The translations under genes and the position numbers were made by a program. Source: Camillea tinctor (taxonomy: Eukaryota; Ascomycota; Sordariomycetes; Xylariales; Xylariaceae). Taken from it: DNA of 64,000 bases. Shown here piece by piece: positions 1-12,005 of the stretch. The notes below the pieces were generated by a model. It was not told the origin of the DNA. It was given only the letters and a program-made list of their open reading frames with translations, and did no database searches. How positions within the stretch are numbered: position 1 is the first letter of the stretch; every line of letters starts with the position of its first letter. The stretch lies in NCBI GenBank assembly GCA_022578605.1, contig MU394069.1, forward strand, positions 62,001 through 126,000. The letters are read 5' to 3'.

Positions 1-1102
1 ATTTATATGTTTACTCTAACATATGATGGAGCTCCTTTAAAACAACTTGAAGCTTTCGGAGCAACCCTGCCCTTTCTAGATATCCAGGCAATCCATTATG
101 TCCAAGCACACTCTACTACCGCATGGTTATCTGTTTGTTTGTTTAGTAATGGGGGTTTCCACGACGCGGATGGCGCACAAGCCACCTAAAGGGCATGAGG
201 GTGTTTTAGGCTAGCCAGCTAAGATATACTAAGTATATCAGACCGTTCCTATTACGCGGTTAGTTTCATCTAAAGAGATCTGACCCGGGGTCTGCTGAAA
301 TAGCCGATAAGGGGTATCTGTCAAGGTACAGGTACAAGGTATATCCACAGCTACATGTATATAAGGGACAGGTCCTCCCATCATCCAGACATAGATAGTC
401 ACTTAATCAGCAAACCTCATAACCTCAATTCAGCAGGTCCGGCAGGTAGCGGTCACTAATTATGGAATGATGAGCCCTCGAGGCAAGGAATGGCTTCAAT
501 AAATGTAGATACACTTGCACGGATAGATACACTTATAGCTTGCCACGTCCCATACCCCTAGGGAGGTTGCAGGAGAGAGGCACACGCCACTCCAGCCCAG
601 ACGTTAAACAATAAAACAAACAAACAATCAATCAATCATAACCTCAATTCAACAGGGTCTAAGGCATGATTGTTTCATTTTCTTTTCTTTTCTTAATAAA
701 AAGAGGTAGAAATCCTTTCATGAACTCTTAAGATATTAATGCGAATGTGAAGATTGGAAAATATTTCAACCTATCTGTCACTAGGCATAGTATACTTCAT
801 GACGTCCTGGGGTACCCCACGACGAGTTTCCATCCAATGCAAGAGGTTCCTGGTATTCCGGTCACCTACGTCTGCACATACCCGAGCTTTCTGACCGCTT
901 GTTTGACCCGGTCGTTTGAAGGTTGTAGTATATTTAGACAAGAATACTCCCAATGCTCGCAGTCATTCCTCCAACTCCTTCATTCATTCATCCAGATTCC
1001 TTCCTTCTACCCATCTACTATACTTAGCTCTATTGAATAGAAACTATCCATCGCAACCACCTGTTATAGCATATATCCAATTCGACCATATTTTCAGGCG
1101 AT
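1..1102. other. Gene-free left edge
   Basis: Only short overlapping frames without family resemblance are present. The last 300 bases are pyrimidine-rich and probably form the promoter and leader of the TPR-MYND gene that follows. Confidence 0.5.
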
Positions 1103-1717
1103 ATGGGTTCAAAAGCGGCTGCTATCGTAAGAGCAGAAACGGAGGGCGTTTTCTTGAACAACGATGCATACAGTGCCATGCGAGAGGGTGATCTTGACGA
1201 AGCCATCAGGCTTTTCACGCAAGCACTAGAGATCAAACTAGAAGCCTTCCCGGAAATATCCGTACCAGTAGGGATATCATTGAACGGCCTAGGAGTGGCT
1301 CTCCTCCGAGCCGGGAAGCTTGAGCAGGCAGACAAGGCCTTGGGGACGGCCCTGGAGATACGGGAGGAGCTTAATCAGGGCCTCGACGCCGCAGCTACAC
1401 GAGAGAATTTCGCTGCTCTGAGAGAAGCCCAGGGAAGATTTGACGAAGCCAGAGAGACGAGACTCAGGGGTAGCGAAAAGGGGCAGATGCTGTGCGGGAA
1501 CTATAAGGTGGGCCTGCGGTGATTTTCCTATTGATTTTTGCACATTATATCTAACGATCTTGTTTTCTAGTGCCCCACGAATAAGATGTGCTCCCGAAAC
1601 GAGCTTCGAGCCTGTGGTGCTTGTACCGCTGTGTTTTACTGCACCAAGGAGTGTCAAATTCAAGATTGGAAGGCCAGACACAAGACATTGTGTAAAACGC
1701 GGACGGGAAGCGCCTAA
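1103..1717 (+). CDS. TPR-MYND zinc-finger protein
   Basis: Two exons, 1103-1507 and 1571-1717, joined by a 63-bp intron in phase 0, give a protein of 183 residues. Residues about 20-115 form tetratricopeptide-like helices (for example GDLDEAIRLFTQALEI and AGKLEQADKALGTALEI), a protein-interaction fold. After the intron comes a MYND zinc finger: cysteines near 131, 136, 142, 150, 153, 159 and 163, then H172 and C176, with the typical YC-x3-CQ-x2-DW core. The finger exists only if the intron is removed, which strongly supports the model. MYND fingers bind short proline-rich peptides. No SET domain is present, so it is not a SMYD methyltransferase; it is an adaptor-like protein of unknown partner. 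The start is the first ATG that keeps the TPR frame; an additional upstream exon cannot be excluded. Confidence 0.8.
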
Positions 1718-2498
1718 TAGGGTGATATAGAAAGAGGACTGCGAGATGATTTAAATTAGGTGTATTAGTAAATTACTGACTGGATTAAATTTCAAAAGGT
1801 CATTCAATATATTGATCGAGAGTGCAGTCTTTTAACGAAGTGAGTTGAGCAATAAAGATAGATGTTTAGAATGCAATGCTTCTGGAAACATGGATCTGGA
1901 GGTAAACATATTAGACCCATTCATATCGATCCTCAACCCCCTGTGCAAAGTTATTATCCTACTCAAACCGTTCTATCAGTCTAAATTTGGTTCAAAGCTT
2001 ACACTATAATGAATTACATGCTTGTATGTATTCGTGACCTAGGAGAAGTACAGCATTAGGATCGAGTTAAGGATGACAGAAAATGAATCATTGATGAAGC
2101 GCATAGTCGAAACAGCTTATCATTTGATTTCCCGTATCCTTTAATAGTAGAAGATGTTGATCAAGTCATTCTACGTAGTGAGTAGTATGTACCGAAGGAA
2201 ATTGACAACCCGATTTTCCAATATGGGAAGCTCTAACTATGATTCAATCTACGTAAGACGAGGCAAGAGAAAGAGACGATAGGTTGGTTCTACGTATGCG
2301 CAAGAACTCATGGACTCCTAAGCTTTATGTACATACATCTGGGATTCCACCAATTCAGTCGACCTATGGCAACCTTGTATTATCTTACCCTACCCCTATC
2401 ACCTAGCGATCTTCGTACGGTGTTGAATATTCCTTAAGCATCTTCACCCCTTGGTGTACTAGCGTCACTTTCATTCCGATTCACTTCGCTCTTCAATG
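1718..2498. other. Intergenic, nothing recognised
   Basis: This 0.8-kb AT-rich stretch lies between convergent genes and should hold both 3' UTRs. I see no ORF, RNA gene or repeat. Confidence 0.5.
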
Positions 2499-3872
2499 TC
2501 ATCCCGATTCCTTGGCTTGTGACGTTTGCTTCTCTTTTTTCTTGTGTTCCCGATGCCCATTTCGATCTTTATGGTGTGAGGACGATGATGGTTTCTGCCT
2601 CGTTTTCTTATGTCGGGCTTTTTCTGTTGAGTCGGACGAGCGCTCCTTTGGCGGTCTCTCGTTCACGAGTCCTTTCTTCCCTGGGGTGCGCGTCGTTCCA
2701 GGGAAAACCGATCCCAGTAGTTTCGACCTAAATGAAGCGCCTTTCTCTTGTGTACGGTTTTTGGGCTTGGATGACTCAACAGGTCGTATCTCAGTGACAC
2801 TTGACTCAGAACTCGATCGAGGAGTTCGTGCGTGACTTTCCTCGTTTCGGTGAGAGTTTTGTTTTGAACTTTGATGAGTTTGCGACGATGAAGTGGATTG
2901 AGGGGTCGTTTCGGCGGTTATGTTATCATACACAATGACAACAGGCTGTGTTACCAGTATCTCCTCTTCTTTGGGGCCTTTTCTACTATATACTCCCGGG
3001 TAATGACACTGAAACACACCCGCTATATCATATCGGGGCTCTATCCACCCAGCAGCATCTATAAGAGTCCAGCTTGATAGTAGATGGGCTTCGCTTCTTT
3101 GACCTCGTACAAGGCCAGGGGGCTCCGGGATGCCAAACCAATAATTGTACGGGGCACATATAATCTGTCTATGTAAGGTGATTGCCGGCTTGACGATATT
3201 TTGTCTCAAGGCTTCACGTTGTGAACTCAAAGTTTCTTTATCGAACCAAACAGATAGTGACTTTATCAGTTTCTGAGATATATCTTTTCCCGAGTTCCGT
3301 TCAACCTTTTCAAAAGATATCCGTTCAGTCGATAGTCTAATAGTGTCCAATTTCCAATTATCAACGCGAATTTTCATTCCTATTTCTCAGTCAATGGTAA
3401 CGTTTTTTTTTATAGACTGGCTTCGCCTACCTTCATCATCTCCACCTCTTCTCTTGGAGGATGAAAATACCTCAATCAACTTGGCCAAATTGTCGGACAT
3501 GCCAACAGGGTATGATGTGCTGAAGATTTTCTTATAGAGGTATGTCCAGATATGGCGTCCAAGAATAAAATGAATACAGCTATCCCGCTCGCACATCCAC
3601 TGCAGCCACTTAATATCAGCAGGTCGACTAGTATTATCATGATAACCCAGATTACGGAGACACAAGTCTGGGTCCCTCTTGAGAACGCGCTTGAATGAAC
3701 CCTTTAAGTCCTGAGAATTCTTTCCCATGTGTTCCTCAAGACCCTTGATCCATGATCCAATCTTATCCCGAAGACTTGTAACTCCTTCCTTTATCCTAAT
3801 ATCCCATACCTGTCTTTCTTCATCGATGGGCTTTTCAGTCCCATCTGGTTGATCTGATGATGGATCTTCCAT
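2499..3872 (-). CDS. Hypothetical fungal protein with basic, serine-rich C-terminus
   Basis: Two frames become one protein of 440 residues when a 51-bp intron (3430-3380, GTAGGC to AATAG) is removed. Exons are 3872-3431 and 3379-2499, joined in phase 1. The first ~300 residues look folded: helical, with aromatic and Cys-containing segments (KWLQWMCERDSCIHF; APYNYWFGIPEPPGL). The last ~130 residues are disordered, rich in Ser, Lys and Arg, with many KK/RK clusters that could act as nuclear localisation signals. I recognise no named domain. The single gene model rests on frame continuity and splice signals. The intron spans an A9 tract on the coding strand, so an indel there is a possible alternative explanation for the two frames. 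Confidence 0.65.
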
Positions 3873-4897
3873 GATGAGATACTGGAAACAACGGGGTTAA
3901 TCGAAACTTGATTATCGAATATATTGGATGTATAGATGCGTGTTAGAACAAACGCTGTCAAGAAGGTTAGTCCTCTAGTGTTGAAAAGAATCCACAGGGA
4001 AACCGTTAACTGACCTATGCGTTGGACTTGAGCATGATCTCTGGAAGAAAACGACTCATAAGGGAAACAAAGAGTACTAATGGTTCGGTATTGCACATAT
4101 AGTCACCTGCCTTTAAAAAAGGTTTGTATCACGAGGAGATATTACAAATATACCTAGGTATTATCACTAAATAACATTTCATGGATACGGCTACCCAATA
4201 CTCTCATTAACCGTGTCTTTAATGTCAGACCAAGTAGAAATGTTGTAGATGTAGGTGTACATCTACGGAAACTTTTACAGCTTAAGTCATGCATTGCAGA
4301 TAATATTACTTTTGAGTGATACTAATAAGTTTTGGATCACGTGGGAGATGATGACGACCAACCTGAAGGTAGGTAGGTACTAGGTATCCGTATTACTTAA
4401 ATTGAGGTTACAGAGGTTATATAAAGGAAATCTTAAAGAATAGAAGTTAACTCTACTTCAGAGGCTTGTATATAATATTATCGTAACCTTAAAGTACGGT
4501 TTTTGTCATAGATGTCAGACTTATATTCCTCCCTTATTCCTACAGCCCTAAATGCAAGATCGTATCTTTCATGGATAAAGAAAAGAATACCTACGTACAT
4601 AGTTTTTTACTATGAGAGGAATAATATTTCACATAACAAATGACCAGATTTTGTGAAAATAAGCCAAGCATGTCCAAGTCAGTTGTCTTTCTCACCCCTT
4701 AATCTAAGGCTTGCCTGATACCAACGCGCGTAAATTATTCTCATGACCAACATATGACATACCCCAACTGTACCACGGGGTCTTTTGAGGAAGCAAACCC
4801 CGAATTGCCACTTCTCACCTTGTGTTCATATCCCGATCAAGCAAAGACCTGGTCCGCCTCCGTGCCACCAGATGATCCCTTTTCGCAAGCCACTAAC
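3873..4897. other. Intergenic, one TACCTAGGTA palindrome
   Basis: AT-rich DNA holding the promoter of the 2499-3872 gene and the 3' region of the FAD oxidase. It contains TACCTAGGTA at 4151-4160 and a run of AGGTAGGTA units near 4370. No gene is seen. Confidence 0.5.
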
Positions 4898-6557
4898 CTA
4901 GAGCTCGTCCTTTGTGTGACCTAGATCCTGCTTCTTGACATTCGAGATCTTGAACCCGCCTGTTGCCCTCGTTTGGAACACGCCTTCAGGGTCGTACTTC
5001 TTAGCGGTCGCACGGATGAATTCAATGTTTTCGACTCCGTACCCCCGGAGAGGGTCCTGCGTTGGATCGGCGTAGTTGAGGTAGACCCACTCGTTATTCA
5101 CACCAAGGGACACGGCGTACTGCTCCAGGTCGGCGGTCCAGCGTATCATCTTCTCTCTTGCGATAGCCTCCGTCTCTGCCCCCTTAACGCCCAGCGCCCC
5201 GAGCCACAAGATGATGTTGTCTTTGACTCTGTCCAAACCCAACACGTTGCCACCCTTTGCGGCTGAGTGCTTGGCATAGAGGGGTAGAATCGGTTGGAGT
5301 ACCCACATTGTGTAAAAATCGCCGTCTGGAGTTAGTGCTTTGAACTCTTCGACGAGCTCGCTGTGGATATCCACTGCTTTCTTCATAACCCGTTTATCGT
5401 TTTTAAACGATAGTGCAAACCACATTTGGCTGCAGTATATCAGTATTGGGTTTATTCGATACACGAGGTAGTTATGGTGCGGATAACTTACTGGTAACCT
5501 TCAGGCTGGGTTAGCTCAGAGGCAATATCTGACATGTTGGTCATGCGCTGCGAAGATAATATAGGCGATATTTTCTTAAAGCTGTCATATATAGGTCCGG
5601 CTTCCACGCCTTCAGTATTCACCAGTGCGGATACGATGACAGTCTGCTTTGATGGGTGACCGTATTGCCAATATGTTGTCGATGAGCTAGATGGGTCTTT
5701 TTCCATCTTATGGTTAAAGTCTGATATACTATCAATAACTTGATCTCCATCCTCTTCGCTGTAGACAGTCATCCCTGCCCAGATCCGTGGGGAGGCAACA
5801 GCTTCCATATCAAAATAAGTGACGATGCCGAAATTCAAAGATCCTCCCTTAAGAGCCTTGAATAGATCGGAGTTTGTCTCTTTGTTGGCATTCACAATCT
5901 CTCCGTTGGCAAGTACAACTTCGTAATTTACCACAGAATCACAAACCATACCAGTTCGTGCTGCGAGGAATGAAATACCGCCACCGGTGACCAAACCCCC
6001 TACACCCACGTGGCCAACGCGACCTCCGGGAACCACAACACCGAATGCATCGAGCGTTTTGTAAACAGACTGCCACCTAGCCCCCGGAAGTATTCTCGCG
6101 GTGTTATTATTGGCATAGTATGTGGTTGAATTCATGTTGCCTAGGTCGATAGTGACTCCGTCCTCGATGTTGTTTGCACCTGGCCAAACCATAGCGCCTC
6201 CTGACCTGACGGCAAACTTACACACTGTATCGGCCACCAAAGCCGCGACAGCACGAGAAACCTCCGCGGCAGTCACCGGCTGTATAATACAGTGCGGAGT
6301 TAATCGTGCTCCAGCGGACCAATACGAACCAATGCGGGCTTCATAGTCGGACTCTTGGGGATATAGCAATCTATCTCCCAGGCCTGCCTGAGAAAGGATG
6401 GTACACTGATGTCGCAATCAGCAAAATTCCCAGTGTTCCATGATCAATATAAACTCACACATGGTCCTGGTTTCGGGGTAGTTTCCGATGCGCTGGCAAC
6501 GGCAATGAAGGCAAGCAAGCAGAAAGCCAAAGAAGGAATATCGACGAACCGTTTCAT
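4898..6557 (-). CDS. Secreted FAD-linked oxidase (berberine-bridge type)
   Basis: Three exons (6557-6459, 6405-5492, 5429-4898) with introns of 53 and 62 bp give a 514-residue protein. The first exon codes for a clear signal peptide (KR, then a hydrophobic core ending ASAS), so it is probably secreted. Residues ~60-250 are an FAD-binding PCMH-type domain with the loop RSGGAMVWPGANN and the glycine-rich GVGGLVTGGGISF. The C-terminus carries a BBE module (YLNYADPTQDPLRGYG). Family members oxidise sugars, alcohols or alkaloid-like substrates with oxygen; the substrate here is unknown. The loop normally reads RSGGH, the histidine binding FAD covalently; here it is Ala104. The second attachment cysteine of bicovalent members appears kept (Cys188, in MVCDSVVNYEVV). 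The start is chosen because only the spliced first exon supplies a signal peptide. Confidence 0.85.
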
Positions 6558-7932
6558 GGTTATGAGTGAACTCTACGTCGCTCTACCGTAACTGACAATG
6601 AATAATTAATTACAAATATTGAAAATTACGACAAGCCTCCCACCATATATACCCATGAGGCGAAGGGGTGAAAGTCATCTATAAAAGAATGGGCGCAGCA
6701 TACTGTATGCTATGCCGTGGGTTATGTACCCGATGAAAATGCGGATCCCTAAGTGAGGGGTACCACGACATATCACAAGAGACACGACCGATAATAAGTT
6801 CGGAGAATAAACCCACTCTTAAATGCAACTCTCAAGATGTCACTGTAGCTTTCTTGATTGATCTTAGGGAGGGAGTGTGGCATACCGTACGACAATATAT
6901 AGTAACCTAGCCTAGCTCATTCGCCAACCCAACTCTAAGTAATCTTCGATTGTTGGAAGATGGGGTTACCACCCCACTATACGGTATTACATGTGTATAT
7001 ACAGTTGACGCCCTCCTCAAACTTTGTCCTAGACTACATGTAATATACTTCATCATTTTCCTTCACTATAGTCCCACCCCAATATTTGGATATTATGTAT
7101 CAAATACAAAACTGTGCTCATCTTACCAGCCAATACTGTGAAATCAGTTTCCCCAGTAAAACAAGGGAGGATACTCAAGACTATATACTGTCGTGTTTGT
7201 TCACATATCCAATACGTATTCCGCATTTGATTCGTAAGAATTAAAAACCATTCACACCGACCAAGATCTGGGCAAAGCATATGATTGGGCTCATGCTAGA
7301 GGCGGATCCATCCGTTCTGCGTGCATGAAAAAGCCTATTGAGCTACAAGGGTTACATTGCTTGAAGTGACCTATCGTTCCTAGAAGTGGATTGTTATACT
7401 CAGAGATACCAATGAGTGTTATGCTAAACTTAGTGCTATAAGTTATACGTAACTCACATATGTATCGACCCAGGTGAGTATGATATAAGGTTTCTCATTG
7501 ACTATCGAAACAATGTGGAGCGTTATTTGCGGAGCTTGGTCATTCTTCTACCAACTTCCTTAGAACTATACGATTCACTTCCCTTTACACAACCCTAAGC
7601 TTCTATAATCAGATCATTCTAGCTAACCTAGGGTTATAACTTGTGTACAGTATAAACTTGAAATCTTACAGAAAGGGCTTATGACATACGTAAATTATTT
7701 TGTCTATGGTTTATCACGTTCAAACGTCTCATAATTCTCGGTATCTTGATGACAAACATGCCATTACAGGAAATCTCGTGTGTTGGTATATAATGTAGAT
7801 AAGACATGCTCCACATCATGCTCCGTCTCTAGAAGCCCCGTCCACAACAATAAAGATATCATGTGCCCTTCTCTAAGCTACCATGCTTCCCTCTCGCAAG
7901 TGGAGACAAACCAAGTCCTCCGCGGCCAGTGT
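6558..7932. other. Intergenic, nothing recognised
   Basis: AT-rich DNA containing the promoter of the FAD oxidase and the 3' region of the monooxygenase. No convincing ORF, RNA gene or repeat was found. Confidence 0.5.
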
Positions 7933-9894
7933 CTACCTGCCATTGGCAGTAGCCGCCGCCTCGTCTACATCCGGAAACGGGCTCTCGAGGACAGCCTCCT
8001 CGACCTCCTTATAGGCGTCGTACCCGTAGAGCCAGGGTTGGACCTGGGGGCACGTCCAGCGGCTCGGGAACGCGCCCTCGATCTTCCCGGTCTCGAGCTG
8101 CAGCTTGAAGATCCGATCGCGGGCCTCCTGCTCAGGGCCATCGGGCATGTGAAAAGATTCGCGCTACAAGGAGGCAGAAGTTAGAAGGTGGCCACTTATC
8201 ACAGATTTGATGTTTATCGCGCACTGAGAAAAGAAAGGCTCACCTGCTTAAACGTCTCCCTCACGATCGCCTCCCCGCGTGCTTTCCGCAGCGTTTCATA
8301 CATCTTCAGGGCTTTCGGCAGCTGGCTCTTGGCCTTCATGTGGCCTAGCAGGTGGCCCAGCACCGCGCCGTCTTCGATGGCCGAGTTGGCGCCTTGCGCG
8401 AGATACGGGAGCATCGGGTGGCACGAGTCGCCCCTGCAAGAAAAAGAAAGAAAAAGAGTCAATATCACCACATGTTGTTGGTCCATAACGTTCTTTTCAA
8501 GCAGGTTTGCTTTTTTCTTTCTTTTTTACATAGACATAGAAGAAGAAAGGGGAAAAAATCTATTCGTTCGCTTACACCATCACCATGTTCGACTGCTCGT
8601 TGATCCACGAGTCCAACGGATCTCCTGCAAGCCGGCGCCCGGATCAGCACACGGAGCAAAGCCCAAAAAACGAGGAGGGGCGCAACGTACTATGCATAAG
8701 CTTCCACTTCTTGACGCCGCTGACCAGGTTCAGCAAGCGCGTGAGTATCGGGTCCCAGCCCTCGAAGAACGTCTTCATCTCGTCGATGGAGCCGGCCTGC
8801 TTGCTGATGCCATCGGGCAGATCGTCCGGGACGAGGAGGACGATATTGTACATGCTCCCCGCGCGCAGCGAGTACCCAGCCGCATGGGCGTACGGCCCGA
8901 CCCAGAAGTGGCACGTCGGGCGCTCGACCCACGCGCGCAGATCCGGGTCGCGTATGTCGTCCAGGTCGAGCACGACGCGGTAGGCCAGGTCGCCGGTCGG
9001 CAGCGGCGGGTCGATGCGGTTGAGGAAGCACGTGCGGCAGCGGGACCAGAGCCCGTCGGCGGCGACGACCAGATCGGCGCGCGCGCGCGCCCCCGACACG
9101 CAGCCGATCTCCGGCTTGGCGAAGTCGATGGCGGCGACGGTCTCGCCGAGGCGGAAGGCGACGCCGAGGTCGCGCGCGCGGGCGTACAGCGCGGTGTGCA
9201 CTGGGGGGGAGCACGGGGGTCAGCAAGTTTGCCCGTTTACGTACTCTTCAGGCCGGGAGTCCAAACTCGTGCGCTTTGACGATGGTTGGGGATTTCGACA
9301 GGGGGGGGAGCGAAGAAACGGCTCCGGGAATTAGGTACTCACGGTCTACGCGGTGCAGGTCTAGGAAGGGCGCGCCGTACTTCTTCCGCACGTTGCGGTC
9401 GAAGCGCTCTTCGCGCGCGAGCACCTCGCCCGAGAACCGGTGCACGGTGAGGGAGGTGGGTTCCGCGGCCGAGGCCCACAGGTCGGGGGAGAGGTCCCAT
9501 TGCTGGAGGATCTTGGTGGCGTTGGGGGTTACTTGGAGGCCGGCTCCTATCTTTTGGCGTTGGAATTTTGTTTAACACATCAACATATGATCCTTTCCTT
9601 TTCTTTTATTTTTGCGTTTTTCTTTCTTTTGGGTGTGGGCATGAATGCGCTCTTTCTTTCTCCTATACCCCCGCTCACTCACCTCGTGCAGTTCCTTCGC
9701 AGACTCGAAAACGGTGACTTTGTGGCCCGATAGCGTCGTCGCGATTGCGGTCGCGAGCCCGCTCAATCCCGCGCCGACGATAATGATGTCCAGCTGGACG
9801 GGGCTCTTGCGATGTACCTCCGCCTTTTGAAGCTCTTGGTTAGCTTTAGCTTGAATCTCTAACCGCGCTAGAAGAAGAAAAAAAAACCTACCAT
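7933..9894 (-). CDS. FAD-dependent monooxygenase, salicylate hydroxylase-like
   Basis: Exons 9856-9683, 9550-9343, 9200-8691, 8624-8576, 8433-8244 and 8163-7933 join in phase with GT-AG introns of 66-142 bp. All three class A flavoprotein hydroxylase motifs are present: GAGLSG dinucleotide fold near residue 29, VVAADG near 175, and GDSCHPMLPYLAQGA near 316. Such enzymes use NAD(P)H and oxygen to hydroxylate aromatic or related compounds in the cytosol. The product is about 454 residues, normal for the family. The 5' end is the weak point. The frame is open to about 9905 but has no ATG; the only simple fix is an ATG at 9894-9892 spliced through a 35-bp intron. Coding DNA is much more GC-rich than the flanks. 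The neighbouring oxidase (-) could share a pathway, but no evidence links them. Confidence 0.85.
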
Positions 9895-12005
9895 GATGTT
9901 ACATATGCGATGAAGTTGGTGATGATTATGATGATATCATACCTCGGTAGTTGACAAGTAACCTACGCGTTTTCGCTAGGGAGGATATTACTCGAGGGAA
10001 GTTGGGGTCTAGTTCTATAGATATAACGTATATATATATCAACAGCGAGGAACGACCAGTCTCGGCATTCGTCAGAGGTTCTAGACAAATATAATATACG
10101 ACCTCCTCTCATTCTAAGCGACGACAGTGGCATGTGTGGGGATAGTTACATGCCGGGTACTACAGCCGGACATCCCGGCTTAAGCGGGGGGTTTTGTTCG
10201 GAAATTCCGAAAGCTCGCTCGATTGGGGAATCCTCAGCGCGCTACGGGTCGTCTGATTGGTCCGACGAGCCTACGCTACGCTGGACATTAGCCCGGGCTA
10301 TCGTTTCACAAGCAGAGATATATATACATAATTGGAGTTTGAAACGCGCGGTTATATTTCTATGAGCGAGATCTCAAATTCCCAATAATGGCTCAAGAAT
10401 CCTTTTTATACTGTAATTAGCAATGACACGAACGTCATGGAATGAAAAAAAGAACGAGCTATTATACCTCGTGGAAGACCCCTACCGGGAAATCCGAGAG
10501 CTAGTCAATCAAGCTACCTATAAATATAGATCAGTCGACAGCCTCGATATCTATCTACATTCACACTTAGCACGTACCGCATCTCCAGTAAAAACCAGCT
10601 TGATTCCTCTCCATAACCACCCAATGTTTTTGCATTTGTATAAAGTTTTATCTCATCCACCATCTCCACCTGATCATCACCTTCTCCTCTTTGCGCATCC
10701 TCCCCAGATTTGACATAGGCTAATTAATTCCCCGAGCTAACTACAAGTTACACTAAACCTTGGCAGGGTGTAAATCCGGACCGTGCCGTCGGGAAGGAAG
10801 CGGACGGCTAAGAAACAAGGGAGTTGATCAGCGCATAAGGGCTTTGTATCAAATGTTATTTCTAGAACTTAGATATCTTGGTGTAAATGATTAATCGCGA
10901 CTAGAGCATGTCTTCAGACCTAGATAAGTGAGGAGTTATATACGATATTAAGGTGTACGCCCGTCACGATTTATATTGTGGAATGTACATAATAAGTTTG
11001 AGCTTTAGTAGCATATATAAATACAAGCCTAGAAATATACCTCACGCAGTGACACCTTCGTAACTTAATATCACTACCCTCACATGAAACACATAAAGTC
11101 AATATTGTGCGTACATTTCACGCTGCAATAAGTCCAATTATACTTAAGTAGTCAGGTTATTACCTTATCTAAGCTATCCCTACGCTAGATAAGGTATAAA
11201 TCCGTCCCATCGCCAAATCCATGTTAAGAAACCTAAGTTGGAGACAAGGGGGCCCGTGGGAAATCCTACGTTGAACCTCTCGATACTACTTCAGGTTACC
11301 ATACTGCGGCATTCGTAACTTGATCCATGGCAAGCTTATGTTTGTAGCTTAGTACATATATATAAAGAAAACCCATTCTCTCCTCCCTTGCCCACTTCTT
11401 CTTTTTAATTCTTTGTTTTAGTTCAACTTCATTTTCGATATTCGTTTTAACAAATCCCACCCCCTTCTCCCCCCCCCCTTTTAACCGTTCAGGGGACTCA
11501 TGAATATCTACTCACCCCTAAGCTATTCTCAAAATCATTGAACGAAGCTTAAGGAGAGTATCAAAATTTTCAGCAATGAGCCACAAATGAATTAAGTTGG
11601 GGAAAAAAAAAATACTTAATGTTAGAAACTGAATATATTTAAGCCAGGACTTGGTGTCCGAATTTCCCCTCCTTTTCATATTTTACAATGCTGCCTTGCC
11701 AAGCAATTGTGCCCACAACTCCTAAAACACCATAAAATGCTGCCAGTAAGATTGCTGTTGACAAAAGAAAATAGAACGCGGCCCCTGTCGCTTTAGTTTA
11801 TCGGTACGCATCACACAATACGTACGAACCCAACCCCCTTTTCCCCTTTCCCCCTTTGCCACGAACCTTCTCTAGTAAGGGTATATAGTAGTCATTTACC
11901 GTCGATGTTTCGAGAGGGTAGTCGACAGTGTCGTAATTCGTTACCCGGCGATAGATCTTTTCTTTCTCCCCACACATGAGTCCCATCATTCAATCAGGGG
12001 TGGTA
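9895..12005. other. Intergenic, nothing recognised
   Basis: A 2.1-kb stretch between two minus-strand genes. A 96-codon plus-strand frame at 10423-10713 has no family resemblance and I do not call it. There are several homopolymers, including a C-rich run near 11465-11480. Confidence 0.5.

Noticed and set aside
8188..9279. 363-codon plus-strand frame
   Set aside because: It lies antisense to the flavin monooxygenase exons. The GC-rich codon use of that gene suppresses stops on the opposite strand; the translation is Arg/Ala-rich without a domain.
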